Below are positions 13,101-24,900 of a stretch of DNA of 64,000 nucleotides, piece by piece. The notes below the pieces were generated by a model. The model ran no database searches and was not told the origin of the DNA. It saw only the letters and a list, made by a program, of their open reading frames with translations. Origin of the DNA: Branchiostoma floridae (lineage: Eukaryota > Chordata > Leptocardii > Amphioxiformes > Branchiostomatidae); assembly GCF_000003815.2 (NCBI RefSeq), contig NC_049993.1, forward strand, positions 18,536,127 to 18,600,126. Reading direction: 5' to 3'. The position numbers were made by a program, and so were the translations under genes. Within the stretch, counting starts at the first letter, position 1. Every line of letters begins with the position of its first letter.

Positions 13101-16100
13101 CCCCAGGCTTCATCCTGGTGTTCGTCACCACCAACACCGCCGCGTTCTTCGTCATGCTGTACACGTTTGAGTTCGGGCGGGAGAAATCAGAAGCCTGGCT
13201 GCTCATCTTCCTGACGTCATTCCTCTCCGACCTCCTCCTCCTCCAGCCTGTCAAGATCCTCGCCATGGCGGCGCTGTTCTCCGTGTTTTTCAAGGTGCTT
13301 GGTTTCACCTTTAGTCACAATTTTAACCAAAAATCACAAAAGGTAAGCAAAAATCAGAAGAACTAGTCCCACATTGTATCCAAGTTTCTCGTATTCCTGA
13401 CGTGTATGTTGTTTCAGAAAGCAAACAAGGAAGACGAAGTGAAGAGGTCTGACGTAAAGAAGTATGGGGAGATGGTTGCAGGCCAAAAGCAGGTAATGAC
13501 TTTGACCCCATTTCACGCGTTTTCAGAGTCGACTCTTGACAGTTCAAGAACAATACTAAGTAACTCAGTAAGCGTTTTCTAGAATGGAAAATTGCGCAAA
13601 AGAAATAGATCGGGCCAATATTCAAGTGTGCATGCGCTGTTTATAAATAAAACTAATCACCTGTCATTTTTCAAACTCATAGCCACTTACTGTACGTTTA
13701 GACATATAGACATAGAAAATGTGCCATCAAAGGCTTTTTCCTCAACGAGGAAAAGAAATCAATGGCTTGAAATGTAGACTACGGAGTTTCGTAAGGATTC
13801 GCCCCGGATGTAGCCATGAATCATATGTTCAATTTCAGAGTCCACCTGTCCCGGCACCACACGATTCCCCGGACCTAGCTGAGGCCCGCAGGATTGCCGT
13901 CCGGCGGAGGAAGCTGAGGAACATTCTGAAGGAAGTGGCTGTTTACGCCCTTTTCCTGGCCGTGGTCATGCTGGCTGCGTATGGACAGAAGAATCACCTG
14001 GCCTTTCATATGTCGAACGAGGTTCAGCGACTCGTTGTACACAGTGAGGAGATGTCTTTCGAGGACGTAAGTACTAATCTACATCTTGTCAAGTTATCTG
14101 CTATAATGTTTGAACAGAAGCTGACCTTCTTACATCAAACCTATGACCATTATACTGATGAGGATGTCAAAACTGACTCACCAGAATGTCCTTCATTTTA
14201 AGCCATCGTGAGATATATAACGTTTTATTATTTTTAAGATGCTTCTTGTGTAATGTTGTCTAATCATCATTAAACCGTTGATGATGTCGATATCGATTGA
14301 TCAATGTGTTTCTATACTGTAGACGTAATTAAATGACCCTCTTACTGTTTTCATCACCACGTTAGGTGGCTGATGCCGATTCCTACTGGACCTGGCTGGA
14401 AGATGCAGCCGTCCCAGTTCTTTACCCAGACGCCACTTCAGCCGTTCCGGACCCGCCTGTCTATCGTGTAGGGCCGATCCGGCTCCGCCAGGCTAGAGTC
14501 AAGCTGGGTAGGTCATTACATCAATATTACATCCAATTCACAGTAGGAATTACATCGATATACTGAACTAATCAACGAATTCATCAACAGCCTAGTGATT
14601 TAATGCATGTGCTAATCTAATATAATCCGTAAATAAAAGTAAGACCTAGGGCGAAGAGATGATGTTACAGTTACAATCGTGTAACCCGTTACCTTGAGTG
14701 GCCTTCAGGCCTTGTAACGTGGTGACCATTAAGTAAAAAAAAGTGATAAGCTACGCCAAATAGCTACTCAATCAATTCGATATGATGTTTCAAAATCTTC
14801 TGTTGTGTGAGCAATTGCTGTTGCCTATATGCTAGTCTATACTAGTCCATAAGTCCTACCGTTGAATGATGACAGCGACTGCAAATTAGTAGCAGCATGT
14901 CATAATAGAACGAGTTTTAAATTTTAAAGTATTTAACGTCATATAATGTACATTGTTCTCCAGATCCTGCCTGCCTGACGACAGTGTCACCAGGAAACCA
15001 GACATCCGGGTGCGACAGACGTTATGACTACCTCAGTCAGGACGAAGGGCAGTACGGAGAAGGCTGGTTGCCGCTGCCCACAGTCAACATCACCACTTTC
15101 AACGGGACCAACGGCACCGCAGAGACAGCAGAGCAGAACGGCACAAGTCCGTGGAGGTACCGGTCGTCTGACGATCTACAAGGTAGTCGTCCAACTAATC
15201 TCTCTATCTTTTTCTTAAAGAGCTGTATGGAATTGGAATATTAAATTTTTAATCAACTGTGCAGCATAAGATTTAGTGTAATGTACATACTGACATTTGT
15301 CAATAGATAAATAGATATGCTATTGATGTAAAGTATTGTGTTTTTCATTTGCCCTCGGCTCTTTTATTAGTAAAAAAAAGTACCAACGTAGACCTGTGGC
15401 TTTGTGAGGAGTTACATAAATGTTTAGTTTTGCCAGCTAGTCGCCCAAATGCAACAATTTTTCCATAAGTTTTCTTCCAATGTTTACAAAACAGAACTGC
15501 CCTACGCGGGAGACCACGGCGTGTATTTCGGTGGAGGCTACGTAGCCGACACGTCCGACAACGCGTCACGGGTAATCGGAGATCTGAAGAACCATGGCTG
15601 GATCGACAGAGGTATCTGATTATCTCATTTATCAATTCATTATTCACCCTACTAGGTAGGTAGTGGTGCATAGGGCGGTGCCCGTCTCCGCTTTCGTGTA
15701 GCCCAGGGCCACACAGCTTTTTGACGCCACCACGGTTATAGCTAGTCCACTGCTCATGGCCTGCGTATTCAACTACAGTAGCCATACTCTTCCCCAAATG
15801 AGTGCTAAGCAGTGAATCGAAATCATGCACCAGTTTCAAAGTCTTTGGTATGACTCGGTCGGGAATCGAACTCACGACAGCCGACTCGATGCGAATACTC
15901 TACACATTTGGCCATTGTACATCGCCGTACCTGTATGTATGACATACATGTATTGAAGTACCAAAACATACCTACCAAACCTACCATCTCTGACTGACAT
16001 GATTTTGTTGGTTTGCTCAGCAACCCGAGCTGTCTTCACCGACGTCACCCTGTACTCGCCCGACTCCAACCTGTTCTCCATCGTGACCCTGCTGGTGGAG

Positions 16101-17350
16101 TTCACGGCTATCGGGGCCGGCTTCCCCCGCTGGGAGGTCCACACGGTCCACCTCTACCGCTTCCACGGCGGCTGGGAGGTCTGGATGGCGCTCCTCTACA
16201 TTTCTGCGCTCGCCGTTTTCACTGCGGTCTTCGCGATCAAAGAAGGTTGGTATTTCTTCAGCCATGCTTTTTTAAGATATCGAGAGCTGTAAATGAGAGT
16301 TTATTTCTGTTCCGTCCAGGGTAAATCCCCCGGATGGAGGCCTGGCGAACCTCCATACCGTATCAGTTTCACGGTGATTTACATCATTCACCCGGACGGG
16401 AGACCTGGCGCAACCCCGTCTCGTATTCAGCTAGAAGAAAGGGTATGCCACCCCGTAAGGGGCGGTATAACCCCAACGGTGCTGTAATACACCGTATGAA
16501 TATGACTGACTGACTGTTTCTATTGGGTTTGTGTCTTACAGGACGGAAGGCCTACAACAGTGGAGCTCTGTACATCATGGACTTCTGGAACTGGGTGGAA
16601 CTGATCATCATCCTGCAGGCCCTGGCGGGAGTCGCCACCTTCTTCTACTCTGAGGCCGTTCTGGAAGACGTAGCCAGTAAAATGAAAAATGGTGAGAACT
16701 CTGGTCTCTTTGGACGATTCGTGAACTACAGACGCGCGGCCGTCTGGGACCAGGTCTACACTTACGTCATCGCCACCCTGCTGTGCAGCGTCACTCTCAA
16801 GATGACGCACCTGCTGCGCTTCAACCATCGCGCGTCTCTCCTCATCCACACCCTCAAGCGCAGCGTCGGGCCGCTCTCAGGCTTTTCCGCCATGTTCTTC
16901 CTCTACTTCTTCGCCTTCGCCATTCTGCTCCATCTGACGTTTGGTCTGCGCATGCTCTCCTACAGTTCCTTTGCTCGGACATTCGAGGCGATGGTGACCA
17001 TCATAGCTGGTGACATCAACTATGACGAAATATCTTCTACTACTGGCAATCTGGGAACTTTCATTCTGTTTCTGTTTGTTTTCGTCTTTAACATCTGTCT
17101 GATTGGTTTCTTTGTGGCCATCATTGACGAGTCTTATCATAGCGCAAAGGACGATGAACAGTTAGAGAAAACTGACTACGACCTGAAAGGGTTTTTCAAA
17201 TATCAACTGCAAAAACTGAAGCCAAAGAAGAAGGCAAGAAAGAATGATAATGACAACTCGTCATCCATATCCGGGCCTGGTTATGATGAGTTTAAGGTTA
17301 ACGTGATGAAGAGGCTGAGCACAGTTTTTGAAGACTTGGATGAACGATAG
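553..17350 (+). CDS. Polycystin-1-like (PKD1 family) protein, 3' part, about 32 exons; 5' end lies outside the window
   Basis: Membrane receptor-channel of the polycystin-1 family. Exons I can place: 553-699, 967-1085, 1657-1779, 2709-2885, 3257-3382, 3883-3994, 4288-4481 (uncertain), 4945-5058, 5258-5398, 5645-5725, 6708-6923, 7211-7389, 7908-8038, 8171-8316, 8717-8950, 9144-9245, 9340-9518, 9677-9742, 9925-10032, 10223-10436, 10771-10867, 11005-11150, 11349-11427, 11783-11863, 13107-13294, 13418-13492, 13839-14066, 14366-14507, 14964-15182, 15495-15611, 16021-16245, 16542-17350 (TAG). Splice phases agree throughout except around exon 7. Domain order: REJ/GAIN-like region (exons 1-14, with NPFEYATNTS), GPS motif with CDHLTKF (exons 14-15), first TM helix (exon 15), PLAT domain (exons 16-18), cytoplasmic loop and further TM helices, the polycystin motif TRAVFTDVTLYSP (exon 31) and the last channel helices with pore loop TIIAGDINYDE (exon 32). 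PKD1L-type family membership is clear; the exact orthologue is not. The first listed exon begins mid-codon, so the gene continues upstream. Confidence 0.9.
3446..3560. repeat. Simple repeat, (GACA)n/(GAGA)n
   Basis: Imperfect GACAGACA and GAGACAGA repeats in the intron after the polycystin exon 3257-3382. Confidence 0.9.
4140..4196. repeat. (TA)n microsatellite
   Basis: Uninterrupted AT dinucleotides directly upstream of the problematic polycystin exon 7. The open frame that runs through it is spurious. Confidence 0.9.
5998..6653. mobile_element. Composite inverted-repeat (MITE-like) element, copy 2
   Basis: Same family as the copy at 151-535. The left part TTTATGTCATACCTGTGACG is present and the middle segment occurs twice in diverged form (about 6000-6200 and 6210-6460). 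The right inner element at about 6506-6650 has arms ATACAACGCGGTGTATTCC and GGAATACACCGTGTTGTAT, enclosing a second GC-rich inverted repeat. It ends about 55 bases before the acceptor of the polycystin exon at 6708. Confidence 0.75.
8171..8950 (+). other. GPS autoproteolysis motif and first transmembrane helix of the polycystin-like gene (two exons)
   Basis: Exons 8171-8316 and 8717-8950 join in phase 0. Together they give a classical GPS: cysteines in ECVFFNEEDHSW and RSGCE, then HLHCRCDHLTKFSG. In this family self-cleavage occurs at HL^T, which would be between bases 8767 and 8768 (CTG|ACC). A hydrophobic helix (GIITCCVLFSFYIALCV) follows, as expected directly after a GAIN/GPS unit. All GPS cysteines and the HLT triplet are intact, so cleavage is predicted from sequence. 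Confidence 0.85.
9144..9742 (+). other. PLAT (LH2) domain exons of the polycystin-like gene
   Basis: Exons 9144-9245, 9340-9518 and 9677-9742 encode a PLAT beta-sandwich. It starts with YYLRVFTGPRANAGTTAKV, continues through HVRVWHDNSGKEPSWFLD and ends with VDDLLLEEQHYFLCNRW. A PLAT domain immediately after TM1 is diagnostic for polycystin-1-type proteins; polycystin-2 lacks it. It is thought to bind lipid or protein partners on the cytoplasmic side. Confidence 0.85.
11524..11600. repeat. Perfect 77-bp palindrome (37-bp arms, 3-base loop)
   Basis: The left arm 11524-11560 and right arm 11564-11600 are exact reverse complements, separated only by ACT. Core motif: CTTGCGGCAGAAGGAAATAT. It lies in an intron between polycystin exons 11349-11427 and 11783-11863. 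The right arm contains AAGGTAAGTT, a strong 5' splice-site look-alike. There is no coding content. Confidence 0.95.
12006..12940. mobile_element. Non-autonomous mariner-type DNA transposon with long terminal inverted repeats
   Basis: It begins CGAGGGCGGTTCAAATAG and ends with the inverse (..GAACCGCCCTCG), flanked by TA on both sides (12004-12005 and 12941-12942). The inverted arms extend about 170 bases imperfectly (matching blocks around 'ctcttgagattgacatatct' and 'gatatctcaatctcaagag'). No transposase frame is visible, so it is a MITE-like deletion derivative. It sits in the polycystin intron between exons ending 11863 and starting 13107. The TA duplication and CGAGGG ends are typical of the Tc1/mariner superfamily. 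Confidence 0.85.
15640..15930 (-). mobile_element. tRNA-derived SINE-like element
   Basis: Read on the minus strand from about 15915 it resembles a tRNA head: TGGCCAAATGTGTAGAGTA, a CGAGTCGGC middle and the B-box-like GAGTTCGATTCCCGACCG. An unrelated body follows, down to about 15650. It lies in the polycystin intron between exons 15495-15611 and 16021-16245. SINE assignment rests on the B-box and A-box-like region only. Confidence 0.6.
16310..16515 (+). mobile_element. SINE/MITE-like repeat with a GACT-rich tail
   Basis: A GC-rich segment ends GCTGTAATACACCGTATGAA, then TATGACTGACTGACTG. The same end, inverted, is at 40565-40620 (CAGTCAGTCAGTCATAGTC then GCGGTGTATTACAGC), which shows it is a dispersed family. 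It is intronic, directly before the last polycystin exon at 16542. Confidence 0.6.
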
Positions 17351-18971
17351 AATGGCGACACTAATTGGAACTGCAGAAAGAAAGTCACACTCTTTTGATT
17401 GTAATTTCCTCTGTAACAGTTGTCTGGTCTTTTGATCAAATTGTAAACAGACTCCCCCAAACGTTAGTATTCTAATGCTAACTTTCTACTAGATAACCAG
17501 ATTCTGGATGCGTAAACCATTTGCCTGCAGAACGTTTGATTTGAATCTAAAAAAAAAAGCCAAGGAAACCTTATGAACCTTTGTAAATGTTATTATCCAT
17601 TCGCACCAGTTAATGGTGTGTTTAATTGTGCATGACAATAATCATGTATAATAATTATAGGACTTCGTTGAAAAATTTTACTGTACTGTAAGCCACCGAA
17701 AGGATTCCAGTACCTATACTGTAAGCCACCGAAAGGATTCCAGTACCTATAGTGAGGAATGAAATACTGACTTTGATTGATAGGTCACAGAAGTAGAACG
17801 GTACATAACTACTACTTATTTCAGATTTTTCTCTAGTTTATTGTATTGCTAATACTACAACACATTGCATTGTGTATAATGAGAATATATTTACAATTAT
17901 GATATATCATTTTAAGCATATCATAGTATTTTATTTCAAGTTAATCTTATTGCATTGTATAATTGTGTCTTATTTCAAGTTAAGGTTGATGAATATAATT
18001 GTTGTGAGGACTTAACGAAATGCTGTAATGTAGATGTTCACTATTGGGGAATCTAAATAAAACAAAGCTGAAAAATACCAGGACTGGTCCATTGTCTGTC
18101 GCAGACGCCGTATCATGTACCAATCTCGTGGCCTCTTGGTCAAAACGTAGAAAAGTAAAATACAAACAGAAAAATGCAAATATTTCGTCAGCATGTAGCT
18201 GCTCTGTTGATAATTAACCTGTCCTTGTAAAATTCCATCTGTATTGTCCTTGTTTCTGTCAGCAGGTGTGTTTAATTGTGCATGACAACACCCTTTGTAA
18301 TAGCCACAGGCTACTTGGGCAGCCTTGGTTGTGCGTGCTGAACAGCCAAACAAACAAATAAATAAATAAATACATAGATCTGTCCATTGGAAAGCCACAT
18401 TCCTGCATTCAGCACCAAGGACAGGAGCAAATAATTCAGCACCAAGGACAACAAAGAAGTCCCAAGCACCAAGGAAAAAAATACTACATGGTTGTAGCGT
18501 ACAAGCCGCCTCCCCAAAACACAAACACACACACAACAACACACGAGTGATTGCTTGTCCTTCTGGTTGAAGCAGTAACCTCTGCCCCCCCCCCCCCCAA
18601 AAAAAAGTGTGTAAATGGATGAAGAAGGCAATGGTTACTGTAGCTGTAACTGTGCACCTGGTATGGTTGTAGCTGTACCTAATAGTATGTACCTAGAATG
18701 GTTGTAGCTTTACCACTGCACCTGGTATGGTTCTAGCATGACCACCTGTAGGTCAGGTACTTAGGTTAGGCAACGTTAGGTTAAAATAGGTACTGGACCC
18801 CACCCCCACCCCTCCCGCAAGCATGTCTATATTAGTGTTAAAGTTGGGGCTAAGATGGGTCTAGCATGTCTATCTTTTGACCCGCAAAAGACATCAAGAC
18901 TTGAATCAAGTACCACATTCATAGATATAAAATGTAAATGTTAAAAGGAACAGTTCTATTTATATCCTGTG
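17351..18971. other. Convergent 3' intergenic region: polycystin 3' UTR and ERCC6L2 3' UTR
   Basis: AT-rich, with no gene. It contains a direct tandem duplication of about 36 bp at about 17681-17753 (CTGTAAGCCACCGAAAGGAT twice). A plus-strand AATAAA lies in 'ctaaataaaac' near 18054. Minus-strand poly(A) candidates are the TTTATT sites near 17838 and 17931. Also present are (AAAT)n near 18355, poly-C at about 18588 and a short TGGTTGTAGCT-type repeat between 18640 and 18740. The two genes converge here. Confidence 0.6.
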
Positions 18972-21900
18972 CTATCTCTTTTCTTCTGCTATGTCTTCTT
19001 GATGTCTCAATCTCTGAAAGACTTCTCCGAGAGCCGAGTCCCTGTCTCTGTAGAAAGTATGCAGCATCTCCAACCGACTCTTGGTGGAAGCTTGCAGCAC
19101 TTTGTCTGCAAGTTCTTCCTGTGAACATCCCATGGACTTAGCCAGAGCAGCAAAGTGGTCTCTGTTGGTAAGAGCAGCAATATCAAGATTATTTCATTAC
19201 ATATAATCTTTTGTCCCTATCCATTTTAAAATATCTATACAAGCCTTAAGAACGAAACAGAAATGTCATCAGGAATACCTGCTTAAGGTCATGCTTAATT
19301 TACTTCTTTTTAAATACGATGCAATTGAAAATAAAGTTGAAAAAAAAAACAGACTGAAAGAAACAATACAGGGGGTACACTCGTAAACAGACCTTCTCCT
19401 CACACTCTGGTTTCATGTTGATTTTGACATCCAGCATCATTTCTAAATTAGTCTCAGGACTAACATCTTGGTTTGCTTCTTGCTGTAAGTATATGTTTCT
19501 CAACAAGATAGAATCCATAAGATGAAGGTATATGGCATTACCTTCTTGTCGCTGGAGGGGTTCCTCCTACAATCACTGTCTTGTTGTTGATCTTACACAC
19601 ATGCTGTGCAGGGGGCGGTCTAGACGGTCGAGTTCTAGTTGTTGAATTATCAAGTTCTGCTTTTCTCTGTTTCTTCTTCAAGGCATGTGGTGATGCTGAA
19701 GGCCCTAGGTCATCACTCTCTTCACTCGACTAAATGAAAAGAGTAGGACAATATATTAAATTGTGAAAGATGTGGCTTGTCACAGTCAATCAGCAGTGTG
19801 CTTTAGAAGCAGACAATACAGCTAACTACATGGCTCACAATATTTCTTCAGTAAAATACCTGCACCACACAAGTTATGTTTTAGTGACAATCTATCACCT
19901 CCCTAAGGGTTATTCTGAATGGTTCACATTGTACTGCAGCTATTGGTGTTGCAGCTTACAGATGCGGTCACATCAGTGGAACTAAAGTAAGGGTTGTACA
20001 AAAAGGGTCTCTTTAGTTTCAGTTTCAGTTTTCAGTTTCAGTTTATTTATTTTACCAGGAATACATCTCAGGTCAGCGTTGACCTGTTTTTCAGGCAATC
20101 CTGGGCACATGCGCATACATAAAAACAACACAATAACAATGAATAACAACATACTGTAAAAATAGCATTACTAAGCCATTAGGTGTAATTGGCGCCTAAA
20201 TGTCCTGAACTTCATCATGCTTCGTGTTTCATGAGAAAGCTTGTTCCACAGCTGCACACCGTAGTACTGCAGACTCCCGCGAAATGACGTCACTCTGACA
20301 TGTGGCAACTGAAGCAAGTGGGGGTCATAGTCCCGTAACCGTGTAGACGCTGCACGTGTGTTGACCCTTAGGGTCGGGGGTGACATCCATCGGAATAATG
20401 TGGACATATATGATGGTGCTCTTCCCCGGACTGACTTGAAAACTGTAGTAAGAGAGACCGTTTCCAACCGTTCACGCACAGACTCCAGCCCTGCAGCAGT
20501 TAGCAAGGTGTGAACTGGGACATGATCTTGAAGTCTGTATCCAGTAATCAGTCTTGCCGCTCTGTTCAACAGTCTGTCAAGTTTTGCGGTTTGTCCTTTA
20601 TTGCACTGAATGAGACTTGGTAGCCACGCGGTGGCGCAGTAGTCAAGGTGAGACAACAACAGAGTTTGGCACATGGTCTGTAGAATTTCCGTAGAGACAA
20701 AACCTTTGGCCCGCCACATGGCACCGAGACCACCAAGGATTTTCTTCATCACCTTCCCAGCGTGTGAAGTCCACAGGAGAGATGGATCAAGTGTGACCCC
20801 CAAATATGTAAACGATTGAACTTGTTCATACACGTTTACACCATCTGTTATATTGACAGACCGACCAGTATGTCTTAGTTTATTCACTGTACAGATGTGC
20901 TCAAGGGATGTAGAAAATTTAAATACATTATGACACGTGACAACCACTGTATCGTATACATAGGAAAATATATTAAAGAATGTCTAGCCGCTAGAAATCC
21001 CTCCAATGATTGTAAAAGACCATTTTCATCCCATACTATGTACCCTTGTATTAAGTAGATTAGCCTCATAAAACTGTATTCAGTAGATGCCATGCTTTGT
21101 ACCAGTCCTTGTACAATTAATGCACAATAAAGTTATTAATATCAATATGATATGCTTACATCCTGGAACTCTGCAGCGAAGTTTGCCGGCTGCTGAGAGA
21201 ACTGGTGCAGCTCGTAGACATCCTCCATGGCGCGGTGGCTCATGTGCGCCTCTGCCTTGCTGCCACCGACGACTCTATCGCTTCTGTGTGTGTACGCTAC
21301 ACCACATTCCCCTGGTAAAAACAAAAAGCAAGATGACTAAGCACACTCACTGCAAGATGCAGCATTGATATACCAACGCCAAAGTAAGACACACGTTAAG
21401 CTGAAACAGATTTAGAATAGGTTTTGTGTGCTTTCGCCTTGCTGCCCCCAACGACTCTATCGCTTCTGTGTGTGTACGCCACACCACATTCTTCTGGAGA
21501 AAATATGATAATCAAGAGTAAAAATTCACACACAGTAACAGTACTGCAGGATATAGAATCGATATACATGGGCCAATGCAACTGTTGTTTAACACACACA
21601 AAAAGCTGATTTAGAAAAGGACATGTGCACTTCCGCCTTGCTACCCCCAATGACTCCATCACTTCTGTGTGTGTACACTACACTACACTCTCCTGGTTAC
21701 AACGAAATACAGCAAGAGTAAGACTTCACACACAGTAAGTGTTGGATATGCAGCAATGATACATGTACAAACATGTATTGTCCATCGCTGTGTAACACAC
21801 ACATTAAGCTGATTTAGAATAGATTAGGTAAGCTTCCGCCTTGCTGCCACCGACGACTCCATCACTTCTGTGTGTGTACGCCACACCACATTCCCCTGGT

Positions 21901-24900
21901 AAAAACAAAAAGCAAGATGACTAAGCACACTCACTGCAAGATGTAGCATTGATAAACCAACACCAAAGTAAGACACACGTTAAGCTGAAACAGATTTAGA
22001 ATAGGTTTTGTGTGCTTCCGCCTTGCTGCCCCCAACAACTCTATCGCTTCTGTGTGTGTACGCCACACCACATTCCCCTGGAGAAAATATGATCATGCTT
22101 GAGTAAGAATTCACACACAGTAAATGTAGAATACAGTTTGTGTAACACACACATTAAGCTGATTAAGAAAAGGTTATGTGGGCTTTGGCCTTGCTGCCCC
22201 CAACGACTCTATTGCTCCTGTGTGGGTACGCTATGCCACAGTCTCCTGGTAAAATAAATGCAGCAATAAGTGTTCCTACATATACATCTTTCCAAAACAA
22301 AAAGATGTCTGACCAAATAAAATAATCAATATTGTACACATAATGTCATGTAATTTTCATAAAATGTCCACATTCAAGTTTTCTTCAGATTTCATAATCA
22401 TTTTTATATCAATTGTCAGATCAAAATACGAACTGTGATTTACATGTACAAAGAAACATGTGTCCTAAGAAGAAGCTTCAGAAACAAAACATTGTAATCA
22501 AAGCCAAGAGTACTCACTAAAGACATCTGATACTGTCCTTGTCATCTTTCCTTTTCTTCTCTGTACCGTCCTTCTTGAAGACACTGACCTTCTTGGAGTT
22601 GGCTTCTTCCCCTTCACAACTTTCACCTCTAACTTCCCTGTTCTTCTCTTCACTTGTGATGGCCCAGAATCTGACTCAGAAGACGAGAACTCAGAGATGT
22701 CTTCTCCGAATGACTTCCTAGAAGTACCACTTCTTCTTCTTGAAAATTGAGTTTTCTTCTCTGCTTCTTTTCTCCTGCTGTGGATAGCTCCTACTTTGCT
22801 TCTCCTTTTCGATGCTGATGTTGTATTTCTAGTGTCCGCATCGTTGTCTGTGCTTGCTGGGGATGTGGAGAGGCTGTGGGGCGTGGTCTTCTGTTCTGTT
22901 GCCATGTCAACTGTTGCCATGTCAACATCATCCTCAGGCAGTAGCTGTAATGTAGGATCAATGCCACACACTCAATACTTACTACATGTATAGTTGGCAA
23001 CAATACCTGCATAATTTTAGCCAATTAAAAAACATTTTCAGTCCTAACACATAATTAGAAATAGCACAATTAGAAGTTGCTACAAACAACATAGCCTGAT
23101 CTATTTAGTCATAAATTGTTGCCCCTTTCTTTACAATCATGAAATACAGAAAAAAAAGGAGACAGAAATACACAGCTTGTACTGATCAAAGTACAGAACG
23201 GGCATGTCATTCACATAATACAGCATGAGACACTTAATATGTGCTACAAAACAAACAAACAAACAAACAAACAAACAGTTACCTGACTGGCAAGGGTGTG
23301 CATACTGAAGGGATCCCTGTCCTGTGCGTCCTCCCTGCTTGAGTCTCGATCAGCCCGATGTCTCTTCCTGTGGCTCTTGTCTGCTTGGTCTTCTGTGTAA
23401 CAACATTTGTAAAGGTGGTAATATTCTAAAACATGAGAGATCAGCAGGTTACATACAACAGAGACAACATTATATAGAATACAACACGGTGTATTCCGTA
23501 TCACACGAGGTACAAGCCCCACTGCGGGAAGGATCACCTGATGGCCAAAGGCCAGAGGGTGATTGGACCCACGGGAGGACTGGAACCGAGGGTGATGCGG
23601 AATACACCGTGTTGTATTTTATTTATGTCATACTCATCTGAGAAAACACATGTTTCGATATATAAAATGCACCAGAAGTTGAGAAAATGGACCACAACAA
23701 TGAGGTTAAGGGGATACTAAGATGAAGGACACAAGTGAAAAAAAATTCCATATGGTTTAGTTTGGATGATCTAGGACAAAGCAATCATATTACCACATAC
23801 CATCATCAGTTTCCCTCCTCTCCTCTTCATCTTCCTCCATCCTCTCATCTTCTTGTTCATCCTGCTCTTCGTTTTCCTTCCTCTCTTCCTCCTCCTCCTC
23901 TTCCCAGATGCTCTCCTCCTCTGTTCTCTTCGTCTCCTTAGGTTTAACAAATTTGGTGACCTAAGAAAGTGGAGAAAGCAACTTGAATATCATTGTTGTG
24001 TACATGTAAGTCATTTCTTTAGCATAACTTGTGTGATAGACATAAAGTAATGCATAACTGTATCTCACTTAGAAAAAAAATAGAGTTCTTTTTCAAAATG
24101 GCCACCTTGAGTTCTCATCTATCTGGTCAACCTAACTGATGAGGTCGAGGGTCAGGCAGGATGTCAGACAAGCTTCCATATATAGTATAATTCGAACGCA
24201 CTTTGAGTGTGACGAGTGCACCGCTGTTGAACATTAATTTTGATTACCAGATTTGGACGTTGGAATAGCTGTTGTTACAATCTTCGTTCGAGGACACTAA
24301 ATTTTCTGACCTTCTGGCACATTTCCTACTGAAACAATAATGTATTTCGTAGGGTGGGTAGCTCAGTAACTTTTTAGGACAGTCACCTTGAGTCCCCCCT
24401 CGATCTGGTCGACCCTGCTGATGAGGTCGCGTGTGAGGCAGGATGTCTCCATACGCAGAGCGAACATGTTACTGATGCCAAATATCTCCCCCTGCTCATC
24501 CTTCCTACCAGCCACGCCTGTGAAATATCTGGAAGAATCAAAGAAGAGAATGATTTTTCAATTATTAAAAACTTTTAAGGAAATTCTAAAGAAGACTACA
24601 CTGTACATATTGTGGATTGTAACCTTTTCTAAATCCATGAAGCTTTCATAGTCTTTGTAATCCCTGCTTCCCCTGTTGGGTCAGTTATTCCTCACTCTTA
24701 GTGAGCAGTTGAGCTGGTCTCAATCATGATGTTTTTGACTTAGGGAAAAGAGGTACTACACAAAAGTTTTATATCCTTTTACGGTACTCCCAGAGATATC
24801 TATGTTGCAGGAATATAGATTTGTTTTAATCACTGGTCACTATGTAACAAGACCTCAAGGCCACTCCAAGGTTACGGGTTACATTGTAACTGTTATACGT

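Noticed and set aside
19393-19482. Possible ERCC6L2 exon (90 nt, AG/GT bounded, [20 protein letters not shown])
   Set aside because: It is phase 0, while exon 24 ends in phase 2 and exon 25 enters in phase 2. Including it creates a stop within about 13 codons. The 24-to-25 junction works without it.
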